DNA of 64,000 nucleotides. It comes from Aquirufa ecclesiirivi. Its GTDB lineage: Bacteria > Bacteroidota > Bacteroidia > Cytophagales > Spirosomataceae. This document shows positions 24,993 through 34,254 of this stretch, piece by piece (the first letter of the stretch is position 1; the number at the start of each line of letters is the position of its first letter). The stretch is from contig NZ_JAANOP010000005.1 in the NCBI RefSeq assembly GCF_011250515.1, positions 64,877 to 128,876 on the forward strand. The letters are read 5' to 3'. The notes under the pieces were generated by a model. It was given only the letters and a program-made list of their open reading frames with translations. It did not search any database and was not told where the DNA came from. Both the position numbers and the translations under genes were made by a program.

Positions 24993-26225
24993 ATGGAAAA
25001 AATTAAAGTAGCTAACCCGGTCGTAGAACTTGACGGCGATGAAATGACCCGAATCATTTGGAAATTCATCAAGGATAAATTGATCTTACCTTATTTAGAT
25101 GTAGATATTAAATACTATGACTTAGGTGTAGAATACCGTGATGAAACCAATGACCAAGTAACGATTGAGGCTGCTGAAGCCATCAAGAAATATGGTGTAG
25201 GTATCAAATGTGCTACCATCACTCCTGATGAAGCTCGTGTAACTGAATTTGATTTAAAACAAATGTGGAAGTCGCCAAACGGTACTATCCGCAATATCTT
25301 GGATGGAACGGTATTTAGAGAGCCAATCGTATGTGCCAATGTGCCTCGTTTAGTTCCTAACTGGACTGCTCCTATCATGATTGGTCGTCACGCTTTTGGA
25401 GATCAATACCGTGCAACGGACTTTGTTACTAAAGGAAAAGGTAAATTAACGGTTACTTTCACTCCAGAAGATGGTGGTGATGCTCAGACTTTTGAAGTGT
25501 ATAACTTTAAAGGCGATGGTGTAGCTTTAACCATGTACAACACAGATGAGTCTATCCGTGGTTTTGCTCACTCTTGCTTTAACATGGCTTTGAGCAAAGG
25601 CTGGCCGCTTTACTTATCTACGAAGAACACCATCTTGAAAAAATACGATGGTCGTTTCAAAGATATCTTTGAAGAAATCTTCCAAGCAGATTACAAGGCT
25701 CAATTCGATGCCAAAGGTATTGTTTATGAGCACCGTCTAATTGATGACATGGTAGCTTCTGCTTTAAAATGGAATGGTAATTTTGTTTGGGCTTGTAAGA
25801 ACTACGATGGCGATGTTCAGTCGGATACAGTAGCTCAAGGTTTTGGTTCATTAGGTTTAATGACTTCTGTCTTGATTACTCCAGATGGTAAAGTAATGGA
25901 AGCAGAAGCGGCTCACGGAACAGTGACTCGTCACTACCGTGATCACCAAGCTGGAAAACCAACTTCTACCAACCCAATCGCTTCCATCTTTGCTTGGACA
26001 CGTGGTTTAGAGTTCCGTGGTAAATTGGATAACAACCAGGCTTTGATTAATTTCTGCCAAACCTTAGAAAAAGTTTGCGTAGCAACAGTGGAATCTGGTA
26101 AAATGACAAAAGATTTAGCGGTATGTATCCATGGAAACAAAGTTCAACATGGTGAGCATTACTTATACACAGAAGAATTCTTAACGGCTTTAGATGAAAA
26201 TTTAAAAGCGGCTTTAGGAAAATAA
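24993..26225 (+). CDS. icd: NADP-dependent isocitrate dehydrogenase, dimeric eukaryote-like type
   Basis: TCA-cycle enzyme of 410 residues converting isocitrate to 2-oxoglutarate with NADP. It belongs to the subfamily resembling mitochondrial/cytosolic NADP-IDH rather than the E. coli type: [13 protein letters not shown] at the N terminus, [19 protein letters not shown] with the isocitrate-binding residues, and [17 protein letters not shown] near residue 305. The isocitrate-contact arginines and metal aspartates (LIDDMVA) are present. Single gene with its own promoter and terminator. Confidence 0.97.
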   Translation: MEKIKVANPVVELDGDEMTRIIWKFIKDKLILPYLDVDIKYYDLGVEYRDETNDQVTIEAAEAIKKYGVGIKCATITPDEARVTEFDLKQMWKSPNGTIRNILDGTVFREPIVCANVPRLVPNWTAPIMIGRHAFGDQYRATDFVTKGKGKLTVTFTPEDGGDAQTFEVYNFKGDGVALTMYNTDESIRGFAHSCFNMALSKGWPLYLSTKNTILKKYDGRFKDIFEEIFQADYKAQFDAKGIVYEHRLIDDMVASALKWNGNFVWACKNYDGDVQSDTVAQGFGSLGLMTSVLITPDGKVMEAEAAHGTVTRHYRDHQAGKPTSTNPIASIFAWTRGLEFRGKLDNNQALINFCQTLEKVCVATVESGKMTKDLAVCIHGNKVQHGEHYLYTEEFLTALDENLKAALGK

Positions 26226-26248
26226 ACTTTCTTATTGTGATATCATTC

Positions 26249-26282
26249 AAATGCCTCTCGAATATTCGAGGGGCATTTTTTT
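26249..26282 (+). terminator. Intrinsic terminator after icd
   Basis: ATGCCTCTCGAAT pairs with ATTCGAGGGGCAT (one G-T wobble) and is followed by seven T residues, 24 bases past the icd stop. Confidence 0.92.
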
Positions 26283-26293
26283 GAGCACAATTT

Positions 26294-28429
26294 TTATTTA
26301 ACGATAACGACCCCCTTTGTAAAAACCTGCCCTTCAGATTTCAAGACCAATTGATATTTACCCGAATGTATACCGCTAAGATTCATCGTATAAACTCCAT
26401 CTTGACTGATTTTCCCTTGTAAAGCCACGCGCCCATCTATCGTATAAAGGTAATATTCCGCTCCAGCTAATGTGGCGATACTTTCAATACTGATGTTATC
26501 AATGGCGGGATTGGGAAATACAGAAAGTCCTCCATCATCTGGCAAAGTGTAATCATATTCCACCTTTGGACTAAGACAAGTCAACGAATTACTGTATTTT
26601 TTAGCAATCTGTAAACTATATTTTCCCGAGGTTTTTAGTCGCAATAAACCTGACTTTTCTGCCAAAAGGCTTCCATTCTTTTCCCATGAATACCCGATAT
26701 TGGAATCCATATTGGTACTAGTTGCCTTTAACATATACGAACCGAATACCTCCATGGTAGCCGTTGGTACAGGTAAGGATTGAACTTGCACTTTGTTAGA
26801 ATACTCAGAGCTACAAGCATCCGCATCATGGGCCTTTACTTGGTAAAGCCCTGAATTTTTAACAACTATACTATTTCCTTGAATGCCATTTGACCATGAA
26901 TAAATAAGGCCTACTCCTGCTTGCATCTTCAATTCAACAGACTGACCTTCACAAAAGAGAGAATCGCCCATAACTAGAATAGTAGGTTTAGATGGCAGAG
27001 GTAAGCTTTTGAATGCTAAGCTGGGCATACTAAATTGATTACCCAAATCATCTTCTAATATTGCCGAATATTGACCTGATGTCAACAACTGCTTTTTCAA
27101 TAAATTTCCAACATTTCCTGAAGAAGTATTATACCAAGTGATTTTTTTGAAATTTGTCGTTAAATCGAGTGATAATTCATTGTTAGGTCCACAAGCCAAT
27201 TGGATGTTTGGCATGGCTTTGGATGAAATAGGAAATTTAATGGCGTCCAATTGACTGGATATTTTCTGAAACCATAAATCGGCTAAAGTGACGTAGGCTC
27301 CTCGCGAAAAGTGAATACAATCCGATTTCCTAGGAATCTCCACATTTTCCGTATTAGGACCAGAATACAAAAATGGAATTCCACTAGAAGTTACCATATC
27401 CTTTTGAGCCTGTACGATTCCCGCATCCCAAATAGTGGGCGTACATGTCCCATCCGATAGCTGAACTGAAACGGAAGTAGCCTCTGAAATCAGCCAAGGC
27501 ACATCCATCCCTGTATGCCTTCTTAAGGTATTTATTAACTCAATGAAATAATTTTTATACTCTGCGGCAGGTGTTTTATGAAAGGCATCATTCTCCCCTT
27601 GATGCCAAAGGATAGCCCTTACACCATTTTTTTGACCATATATTTCCACGGCTCTCCTTAAATTAGCATAAGGAAATCCCTTGGGATAATAGATACTAGG
27701 AGCCCATTGATTAGCTGTTAGAACACCCCGTGAAGATTCAGCCCAATTCTTAATTCCTGTTCCCACCCAAGCTGTATTATAAAAACAAACAGGCACATTG
27801 TACTTTTTCACCAAAGAATCTCCCAATATTGGCCAGTAAAAATTAGAAAGCCCCATAGGTCCAATCGTCACAGTAGAATCAATCTTCCGAAACTCGGTCA
27901 TGGGAAAATCTAAATTATGCTCTCCTATGTATTTATAATTAGGGCTTGGATTATATTCTTTGAAAAAGTTGTAGAAATTAGCAGCTATCACCCGATCATC
28001 GATCGCCTGAGTATCATTGGGTTTTCTAAATGTACCTTCTGCATTAGATTGACCGGAAATAATAAAATTTTCTCCAACCCCAACACGACCTAAGCTCGTA
28101 CTATCTTTAATTTGTTGATTTAAGACTGTGCGTATTTTTAATTGATACCAGCCTCCTTTAGCGACGATATTTCCTTGAAAAACACCCCCTTTAGGCTTCG
28201 CATCTAAGGTAAACCAATCAAGCGTTTGACCTTGATTTGCTTGAACAGGAACCAATTTAGCTTGAACATGATCAATATTACCTGCATAGTTCCCCAACAC
28301 AGAAAATGTGGCTTCATTGACGTTATTACGCTGAAAGACTTGACGGAAATGAGGATAAGAAATACTGACTTGCGCCTGAACAGCTTGTACGCAAAGACCT
28401 ATCAATAAGAGCAGTATACTTTTCTTCAT
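26294..28429 (-). CDS. Secreted SGNH/sialate O-acetylesterase-like protein with T9SS type A tail
   Basis: Exported protein of 711 residues. Signal peptide MKKSILLLLIGLCVQAVQA. Residues about 95-390 are an SGNH hydrolase domain of the carbohydrate-esterase/sialate O-acetylesterase type: nucleophile in IISGQSNAEG, then ILWHQGENDA, and DCIHFSRGAY with the catalytic His. Residues about 400-625 are Ig-like or PKD-like repeats (CEGQSVELK..., LIYSWSNG). The last 75 residues (LSVFPNPAIDNISIE...) are a type A sorting domain that sends the protein through type IX secretion to the cell surface. It probably removes acetyl groups from glycans; the substrate is not known. Confidence 0.85.
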   Translation of the reverse strand: MKKSILLLLIGLCVQAVQAQVSISYPHFRQVFQRNNVNEATFSVLGNYAGNIDHVQAKLVPVQANQGQTLDWFTLDAKPKGGVFQGNIVAKGGWYQLKIRTVLNQQIKDSTSLGRVGVGENFIISGQSNAEGTFRKPNDTQAIDDRVIAANFYNFFKEYNPSPNYKYIGEHNLDFPMTEFRKIDSTVTIGPMGLSNFYWPILGDSLVKKYNVPVCFYNTAWVGTGIKNWAESSRGVLTANQWAPSIYYPKGFPYANLRRAVEIYGQKNGVRAILWHQGENDAFHKTPAAEYKNYFIELINTLRRHTGMDVPWLISEATSVSVQLSDGTCTPTIWDAGIVQAQKDMVTSSGIPFLYSGPNTENVEIPRKSDCIHFSRGAYVTLADLWFQKISSQLDAIKFPISSKAMPNIQLACGPNNELSLDLTTNFKKITWYNTSSGNVGNLLKKQLLTSGQYSAILEDDLGNQFSMPSLAFKSLPLPSKPTILVMGDSLFCEGQSVELKMQAGVGLIYSWSNGIQGNSIVVKNSGLYQVKAHDADACSSEYSNKVQVQSLPVPTATMEVFGSYMLKATSTNMDSNIGYSWEKNGSLLAEKSGLLRLKTSGKYSLQIAKKYSNSLTCLSPKVEYDYTLPDDGGLSVFPNPAIDNISIESIATLAGAEYYLYTIDGRVALQGKISQDGVYTMNLSGIHSGKYQLVLKSEGQVFTKGVVIVK

Positions 28430-28492
28430 AGATGAAAATTAGATTGCTAATTTAGGGATATATTCCAAAAATCACATCGCCATAAAATAAGA

Positions 28493-28523
28493 AAGTCGTA
28501 CCAGATTAAATCTGATACGACTT
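28493..28523 (-). terminator. Terminator of the rpsF-rpsR-rplI operon
   Basis: 15-base arms with one mismatch (AAGTCGTACCAGATT versus AATCTGATACGACTT); on the minus strand it is followed by a T-rich stretch (TTCTTATTTTATG). It lies 22 bases past the rplI stop. Confidence 0.82.
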
Positions 28524-28545
28524 CCCACCAAATACTATTTATTTC

Positions 28546-28989
28546 TTATTCAGAAACAACAGAGAAAGTTACTTTGTGCTTCACTTCTTTGTGTAAATCC
28601 AAAGTAGCTGCGTAATCACCAATGGTTTTCACTTCACTATCGAATGAGATTTTCTTACGATCAACATCGAATCCTTTTTCTTTCAACATTTCTGAGATTT
28701 GAAGACTAGTTACGCGACCAAAGATTTTACCGCTATCACCAGTTTTAGCAACAATCGTTAAATTCATGTCACCAATAGCTGCAGCTAAATCAGTAGCATC
28801 TTGACGAATTTTTTCCACTTTATGTGCCGCTTGCTTGATATTTTCAGCCAAGACTTTGCGGTTGGACGGTGTTGCCATCATAGCAAAACCTTGTGGAATT
28901 AGGTAGTTACGACCATAACCTGGTTTCACAACCACGACATCGTTCTTGTAGCCTAATCCAGCAATATCCGTTTTTAATATTATTTCCAT
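28546..28989 (-). CDS. rplI: 50S ribosomal protein L9
   Basis: 147 residues. The N-terminal 23S rRNA-binding domain has the conserved pattern LKTDIAGLGYKNDVVVVKPGYGRNYLIPQG, followed by the long connecting helix and the C-terminal domain ending KVTFSVVSE. Third gene of the rpsF-rpsR-rplI operon, 38 bases after rpsR. Normal length. Confidence 0.98.
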   Translation of the reverse strand: MEIILKTDIAGLGYKNDVVVVKPGYGRNYLIPQGFAMMATPSNRKVLAENIKQAAHKVEKIRQDATDLAAAIGDMNLTIVAKTGDSGKIFGRVTSLQISEMLKEKGFDVDRKKISFDSEVKTIGDYAATLDLHKEVKHKVTFSVVSE

Positions 28990-29027
28990 TTTTGTATAAA
29001 ATCAAATGTTATTAGGATGTACCTGGT

Positions 29028-29279
29028 CTATTTTAAACCGTCAGCTACATATGGCATTAAAGCCAAGTGACGTGATCTTTTTACTGCTTGCGCAACTTTA
29101 CGTTGAAATTTCAACGAAGTACCAGTAATACGACGAGGCAAGATTTTTCCTTGCTCGTTCACTAACTTTAATAAGTAATCTGGATTTTTAAAATCAATGT
29201 ATTTAATACCCGATTTCTTAAATCGGCAATATTTTTTACGATTACTATTTTTATCTACAGGTTCGTTTACAAGTGTCAT
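29028..29279 (-). CDS. rpsR: 30S ribosomal protein S18
   Basis: 83 residues. Conserved KKYCRFKKSGIKYIDFKNPDYL and GKILPRRITGTSLKFQRK sections; S18 binds next to S6 on the 30S platform. Starts 1 base after the rpsF stop, consistent with coupled S6/S18 synthesis. No priB gene lies between them. Confidence 0.98.
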   Translation of the reverse strand: MTLVNEPVDKNSNRKKYCRFKKSGIKYIDFKNPDYLLKLVNEQGKILPRRITGTSLKFQRKVAQAVKRSRHLALMPYVADGLK

Positions 29280-29280
29280 C

Positions 29281-29643
29281 TTATGCTTCTGTTTTTTCTG
29301 GTTTTCTACCTACTAAACCTTTTCTCTTTTTCTCATTATACGCAACCGCGTGCTTGTCTAAGGCTAATGTCAAGAAGCGAATAACCTTCTCATCACGCTT
29401 GTATTCAAGTTCAAGCTTAGCAATTAATGCTGGTGCCGCTAAAAATTCAAAAATCTGGTAATAACCTGTGTGCTTGTTCTGGATTGGGTAAGCCAACTTG
29501 CGTAAGCCCCATGCATCTTCATGAACAATTTGTGCACCGTTATCTACCAACACTTTCTTGAATTTTTCAACGGCGTCCTTTGTCTGTTGTTCAGACAAAA
29601 CGGGAGTTAAAATGAACACCGTCTCATAGTTTTTTAATTCCAT
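29281..29643 (-). CDS. rpsF: 30S ribosomal protein S6
   Basis: 120 residues. [19 protein letters not shown] at the start and [22 protein letters not shown] in the middle identify S6; the C terminus is a short basic tail. First gene of the operon with rpsR and rplI; a two-element Bacteroidota promoter is at 29681-29710. Confidence 0.98.
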   Translation of the reverse strand: MELKNYETVFILTPVLSEQQTKDAVEKFKKVLVDNGAQIVHEDAWGLRKLAYPIQNKHTGYYQIFEFLAAPALIAKLELEYKRDEKVIRFLTLALDKHAVAYNEKKRKGLVGRKPEKTEA

Positions 29644-29680
29644 AAAAAATTGTTGTTAGTAAAAAATTAAAATTGGACTG

Positions 29681-29710
29681 CAAAAGTATCAAAAATACTT
29701 CACAATCAAA
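29681..29710 (-). promoter_or_regulatory. Bacteroidota-type promoter of the rpsF operon
   Basis: On the minus strand: TTTG (29710-29707), 18 bases, then TACTTTTG (29688-29681), matching the -33/-7 consensus. It predicts a leader of about 30 bases before the rpsF ATG. Confidence 0.65.
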
Positions 29711-29730
29711 AACTTGTAAGAAATAATTGC

Positions 29731-30708
29731 TTATTTAACTTCGAATGTCCCGAGCCCAATGAGGAAACCTTCCGCATATAACTCAATTTCATGCTTTCCT
29801 TCTCGATAAGGAACAGAACGAGCATAAATGAATTCCACCGACTGGTGATTATTTTCATAAAAAATGCGCTGCTTTGCCGTGTAAGACAGCTCTTTACCTT
29901 TAAAACTCAAAGTTCCCGAACCCAGTGAATAATCCGACAAGGTTTGACCCGTCGGTTCTATGATGCGCAAATAAATGGTTTTAACTTCTTTAGAGGCTAA
30001 TGGATTTTCTTGTAGATGGAAAATCACACGAATCTTATCAATCTTCTTGGATTTATGAATCCCCACTTCCTTTCCTCGAGAAGAAATGGCGTAGACATTC
30101 ACCCCTTCGGCCCTTAAGGCTGCCGCCACTGAAACCTTTTCGACCAACTCTTGATTTCTAACTTCTAAGATACGTGAACGCTCACTCAGTTCTCTTTGCT
30201 TGACACCAAACGTTTCAGATGAATCTTTTAAGGCTTTTTGAACATTGGACAAACCGTCCTGCAATAATTTTGCTTCTCGACTCAATGAATCATTTCTTGC
30301 TAATAAAAACGAATTCTCTCTTCTTAATTTCTTGATTTCTTGATCTTTCAATCCCAATAAACGCAAATAATAGGCCAACTTCTGTTTAAAATCAGCCTCA
30401 TTCATTTTAGGATTTTCAGCTAATTCCTTTTTATCACCCAATATTTGCTCACGGGCCACCTCTAGCTCACTCACCCGACCACCTAATTTCTTGATTTGAA
30501 TCATGCGCAATTGCAATTGCTTGGAGATTGAATCCAGCTGCTCACTAGCACTTTCCGCAAACTTTCCTTCTGTTTTTCCCAAGGAAAATAGCTGGATTTG
30601 ATAATGCTCACACACCCAAAGCCCGCTCATTATAAGAAGAAGCAAAGAAAGCACTCCAATAACCCGCTGCTGACCCTTTTCCTTGGAACTCATAGTATCT
30701 GACTCCAT
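29731..30708 (-). CDS. Single-pass membrane coiled-coil protein, function unknown
   Basis: 325 residues from the ATG at 30708; an open frame 12 codons longer would need a TTG. A short cytosolic N terminus is followed by one membrane segment (VIGVLSLLLLIMSGLWV), a coiled coil from about residue 50 to 200 (SKQLQLRMIQIKKLGG, QEIKKLRRENSFLLARND), and a C-terminal globular beta domain from about 200 (NVYAISSRGKEVG...IDKIRVIFHLQENPL) ending GTFEVK. I do not recognise the family. The layout resembles periplasmic or envelope scaffold proteins, but no function can be named. It is upstream of rpsF on the same strand with an 87-base gap and a separate rpsF promoter. Confidence 0.75.
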   Translation of the reverse strand: MESDTMSSKEKGQQRVIGVLSLLLLIMSGLWVCEHYQIQLFSLGKTEGKFAESASEQLDSISKQLQLRMIQIKKLGGRVSELEVAREQILGDKKELAENPKMNEADFKQKLAYYLRLLGLKDQEIKKLRRENSFLLARNDSLSREAKLLQDGLSNVQKALKDSSETFGVKQRELSERSRILEVRNQELVEKVSVAAALRAEGVNVYAISSRGKEVGIHKSKKIDKIRVIFHLQENPLASKEVKTIYLRIIEPTGQTLSDYSLGSGTLSFKGKELSYTAKQRIFYENNHQSVEFIYARSVPYREGKHEIELYAEGFLIGLGTFEVK

Positions 30709-30819
30709 GTTCAAATTTTTCTGGTAAGAGCTGACGTATATCAAACTCCTAGAATCAAAAATAATAAATTAATTTTACTTTTATTTTTTTCTTCATTCAA
30801 TCTTTAACAAATTTCCAAC

Positions 30820-31497
30820 ATGTCCATCGCACAACATATTTCAGAGATTCAAGCCCAATTGAAATTTAGTTCTGCGAAACTCATAGCAGTAACCAAAACC
30901 CGCAGTATCGATGAACTGAAAGCCACTTACGATGCAAGCATACTCGATTTTGGGGAAAACAGGGTTCAAGAAATGGTGGAAAAGCAAAGTCAATTACCAA
31001 CCGATATCCGTTGGCATCAAATTGGCCATCTGCAAACCAATAAAGTAAAATACATTGCGCCCTTTGTTCATTTGATTCATTCCGTGGACTCTTTTCGCCT
31101 ATTAAAAGAGATTGATGCTCAAGGAAAAAAACTAGGGCGCATCATTCCCTGCCTTTTTCAAATGTACATTGCGCAAGAAGAAAGTAAATTTGGACTTGAT
31201 AAAGGCGAGTTATTGAGTATACTAGCTAGTCCTGAATTTGCCGAATTGCAACACATTAAAATACTAGGCTTAATGGGAATGGCCAGTTTTACCGACAATG
31301 AAGCTCAAGTCGCCGCTGAATTTCAAGCATTGCATGATGTATTCATCGAACTACAAACCCAACAAACAGCGTATAACACAGGCCTTGTAACGTGGCAAGA
31401 ATTATCCATGGGCATGTCGGGGGATTACCTCCTAGCCGCTAAGTTAGGATCTACCATGGTTCGGGTGGGCTCAGCGATTTACGGAGCTCGTTCTTGA
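30820..31497 (+). CDS. yggS: YggS-family pyridoxal phosphate homeostasis protein
   Basis: Cytosolic PLP-binding protein of 225 residues, an alanine-racemase-like TIM barrel. The PLP lysine is in AVTKTR near residue 26; ENRVQEM, WHQIGHLQTNK and SMGMSGDY are the family signatures. YggS proteins are not enzymes in the usual sense; they buffer PLP and affect amino-acid pools. Its 3' end overlaps the convergent BatA gene by 27 bases. Confidence 0.93.
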   Translation: MSIAQHISEIQAQLKFSSAKLIAVTKTRSIDELKATYDASILDFGENRVQEMVEKQSQLPTDIRWHQIGHLQTNKVKYIAPFVHLIHSVDSFRLLKEIDAQGKKLGRIIPCLFQMYIAQEESKFGLDKGELLSILASPEFAELQHIKILGLMGMASFTDNEAQVAAEFQALHDVFIELQTQQTAYNTGLVTWQELSMGMSGDYLLAAKLGSTMVRVGSAIYGARS

Positions 31498-33504
31498 GGA
31501 TCGACTATTCCAAAGCACTAAGGCCATTTCTACCAAAAAGAAAAATAATGCTAAACCAAAGCAATATAAAGCCCAGCTCGTACGTGGATAATCTTCCCCT
31601 AAACCCGTTGGAACTTCTTGGCTTATACTAACTTGTTTCTGATCGGCATAATGCTCTTCCAATTCCTTTTTTGAATACGTGGCCAATTGACTGAATTCTT
31701 TGGGATAATTCAATGCTAATGTAGCCAAGGTTTTTCCTCCAATTTGCGCCTCGATAAAACCATTGGCTCCCGACCTAAGATCCTGCATCATGGCCTGAGG
31801 AATACGGCACAACCACGATTTACCCAACCAATTTTGTTCAGGAATAAAGTTTTTCCCTTGCTTTCGCCAGTTTAACAAACTTTTCTCGGAAGATTGATAT
31901 ACAAAATCAGCACTGGCTTTGATTTCAATTCCTTGAGAACTAATTCGTTGATGTAATACGGGACTCATACCACTGGATAAGACCATTTCATGCCAAACAG
32001 GTAAAAATAAACCATGTTTATTAAATCCATCTTGTGGAGCTACTACATGGGATGAAAACAAAAATACTGTCCCCTGGCCCACTTTCAATTTCTCTAAAAA
32101 GGGCTTCCCATTCATCCAAGAAATAAGTACTTCATTTCCTGGATTCCATTCCCACAAAGGCTTGGATGTCCATAACTTAGCCGCATTATTCAAGGACTTT
32201 TTAGCTAAAATCTCCTGAAAAAAAGATTGTCGGGAAGAAACTTGCTGAACCGGTAACTCCGAAGTGGAGGTTTGTACCAACTGCTTACCTGTACCAGCCA
32301 AAAAGCGATTTAGATCTTGTAGAATGGCTTCATTGGGACTATTATTTGGAATTATTGCCAAGGAATGTCCTTGACTGACCCAAGTATTCAATGCCTTCCA
32401 ATCCGTGGCTGTCCTATCTTCAACACCCACCAAACATACAAAAGCATCCTCTGGTAAGTGAGCGGGTAATATTTCCGAAGCTTGAATGGATTTGAACTCA
32501 AAAAATTCCTCTTTCTCAAATACCTTCTCTAGATTTTGAGCATTCCCAACCACATAAATTTTACGTGCTGCGGAACTTTGTAACATAAAATAAAAATTAT
32601 TGTCAAATGCTACGGGATCATCCGACAATAGTTTAGCCCGATACACGCCTGATTTAGTCAAAGAAAATGGGAACCTGAGCTCACTTGATTCCGCTGGCTC
32701 CAAAGTGACCGACTGAGTCGCCATCATAAAATCATTCAAATACAGGGATATTTGTCTTTTATTGGCAGCTTGAGTGCCTCCATTTTTCAGACGAACAATT
32801 AATTCATAACTGGTATTGGGGCGAATGAACTTATTGGATAAATATACACTATCGACAAAAACATTATCCAAATTTATCGCTGGAAACGGCTGTAACACGT
32901 AAGTCCCTTTGTTGGGAAAACTAGGTAATGTTTTATTTTTGGGAAAGTTAGAAAACCAATACAGTGATGGCTCCTGCTGATTTTCTTCCGCTATTTGCTG
33001 GGAATGTGTCACAATTTGTGATGCCTTGATTGGTTCCAAACCGGGCCCTCGTTGATTCCAATGTTCCCTGATTTGAGGCCAAGCTTTTGGTTCAAAATCT
33101 TGGCTTTCAAAATCATTAAAAAATAAATGCGCTTGTCCATTTGGACTAGCAGGTAGACTTGTCGATTTCGCTAAAAAAGCCTTTCTGGCTACCAAAACTT
33201 GGGCGGGACTATTATCTACATAGAGGATCAATTTTGACTTAGCATTCCGTTGGAAGGATATTGGGCCCAAAGGATTAGCGAATCCCAAAATCAAAAAAAA
33301 TAAACTCAGCAATCGGGCCAAAAGGAGCCAGAATTTTTGAACCTGCTTTAAGCCCTTTCCTTCTTGGTGAATCTTTTCTAACCAACTTAAATCCGAATAA
33401 TACAAAACCTTGGCTGCCTTTTTGTGGTAAAAATGCATCCAAAGGGGTATGATCAATCCCAATAAGGCCCATAAATACATGGGATGGGCAAAATGAATAT
33501 TCAT
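31471..33504 (-). CDS. BatA-domain membrane protein
   Basis: 677 residues. An N-terminal BatA/aerotolerance-type region with two membrane helices (YLWALLGLIIPLWMHFYHKK; FWLLLARLLSLFFLILGFAN) is followed by a large extracytoplasmic part (beta sandwiches, and a Rossmann-like region around 310-390 with CLVGVEDRTATDW) and a final membrane helix near residue 650 (WALYCFGLALFFFLVEM). Proteins with this layout are common in Bacteroidota and often sit near Bat/MoxR loci; their function is unknown. No von Willebrand MIDAS motif is evident. Its 3' end overlaps yggS. Confidence 0.85.
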   Translation of the reverse strand: MNIHFAHPMYLWALLGLIIPLWMHFYHKKAAKVLYYSDLSWLEKIHQEGKGLKQVQKFWLLLARLLSLFFLILGFANPLGPISFQRNAKSKLILYVDNSPAQVLVARKAFLAKSTSLPASPNGQAHLFFNDFESQDFEPKAWPQIREHWNQRGPGLEPIKASQIVTHSQQIAEENQQEPSLYWFSNFPKNKTLPSFPNKGTYVLQPFPAINLDNVFVDSVYLSNKFIRPNTSYELIVRLKNGGTQAANKRQISLYLNDFMMATQSVTLEPAESSELRFPFSLTKSGVYRAKLLSDDPVAFDNNFYFMLQSSAARKIYVVGNAQNLEKVFEKEEFFEFKSIQASEILPAHLPEDAFVCLVGVEDRTATDWKALNTWVSQGHSLAIIPNNSPNEAILQDLNRFLAGTGKQLVQTSTSELPVQQVSSRQSFFQEILAKKSLNNAAKLWTSKPLWEWNPGNEVLISWMNGKPFLEKLKVGQGTVFLFSSHVVAPQDGFNKHGLFLPVWHEMVLSSGMSPVLHQRISSQGIEIKASADFVYQSSEKSLLNWRKQGKNFIPEQNWLGKSWLCRIPQAMMQDLRSGANGFIEAQIGGKTLATLALNYPKEFSQLATYSKKELEEHYADQKQVSISQEVPTGLGEDYPRTSWALYCFGLALFFFLVEMALVLWNSRSSRTSSVNR

Positions 33505-33521
33505 ATCCTCTAAAATACAAA

Positions 33522-33547
33522 AAATCCCAATCGCTTGATTGGGATTT
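33522..33547 (-). terminator. Intrinsic terminator after greA
   Basis: AAATCCCAATC / GATTGGGATTT, 11-base arms with a GCTT loop; on the minus strand it ends in TTTTTTG. It lies 22 bases past the greA stop and before the BatA gene. Confidence 0.92.
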
Positions 33548-33568
33548 CAAGATTTGAATGTGATTATA

Positions 33569-34042
33569 TTAACGAGTAAGGGAAATAATTTCAAATTCCA
33601 TTTTACCTGCTGGTGCCTGGATTTCAGCTAAATCCCCCACTTTCTTACCCAACAATCCTTTACCAAATGGTGAGGATGCCGAAATTTTCCCTGCCCTCAA
33701 ATCAGCCTCTTCTTCTGAAACAATCGTATAAGTTACGACAGCACCTGATTTGGTATTCTTAATTTGAACAATGGAATAGATAGACACCTTGGATAAATCA
33801 ATGGTCGATTCATCTAACACACGTGCATTGGCTACAATTTCTTCCATTTTGGAAATCTTCAACTCCAACAATCCTTGAGCATCTTTAGCAGCATCGTATT
33901 CAGCATTTTCACTTAAATCACCTTTATCACGCGCTTCAGCAATTTGCTTGGCCATATCGGATCTACCTTGAATCTTCAAGTGATGCAATTCCGCCTTTAA
34001 CTTATCTAGGGCTTCTGCAGTGTAATATTGTAACTTTGCCAT
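33569..34042 (-). CDS. greA: Transcription elongation factor GreA
   Basis: 157 residues, normal for GreA, which enters the RNA polymerase secondary channel and stimulates cleavage of backtracked RNA. The N-terminal coiled coil carries GDLSENAEYDAAK with the acidic tip residues, and the C-terminal FKBP-like domain has SPFGKGLLGKKVGD. Intact. Transcribed divergently from fmt; a hairpin with a T-rich 3' side lies in its leader. Confidence 0.96.
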   Translation of the reverse strand: MAKLQYYTAEALDKLKAELHHLKIQGRSDMAKQIAEARDKGDLSENAEYDAAKDAQGLLELKISKMEEIVANARVLDESTIDLSKVSIYSIVQIKNTKSGAVVTYTIVSEEEADLRAGKISASSPFGKGLLGKKVGDLAEIQAPAGKMEFEIISLTR

Positions 34043-34078
34043 ATGCTTTATTAATTCTAAAGGGTGATAAAAACAAAA

Positions 34079-34101
34079 TAGAACGGCCTCCGACCGTTCT
34101 A
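34079..34101 (-). promoter_or_regulatory. Terminator-like hairpin in the greA leader
   Basis: TAGAACGG / CCGTTCTA arms with a 7-base loop. On the minus strand it is followed by TTTTGTTTTTATC, so it looks like an intrinsic terminator placed 37 bases before the greA ATG and downstream of a likely promoter. It may attenuate greA. Confidence 0.6.
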
Positions 34102-34186
34102 CTTAATTTATTCGTAGTTTTGTTTCGGATTCGTTCCTAAAATAAATATTTTATAAATAACACGTAATTCGGTTTATTTTGCCTTG

Positions 34187-34219
34187 CAAAGGTAATTAAA
34201 AAGCTGAGAGATTCCCAAA
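34187..34219 (-). promoter_or_regulatory. Likely promoter of greA
   Basis: On the minus strand TTTG (34219-34216), 21 bases, TACCTTTG (34194-34187). A good -7 match with a slightly long spacer. It predicts a leader of about 140 bases containing the hairpin at 34079-34101. Confidence 0.52.
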
Positions 34220-34254
34220 TCATTTCGAATATCCGAATTATTGACCAATTACAT

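Noticed and set aside
34031-34038. TAACTTTG as a + strand promoter within the greA start
   Set aside because: The bases encode the greA N terminus (MAKLQ), there is no -33 match, and fmt starts over 200 bases away.
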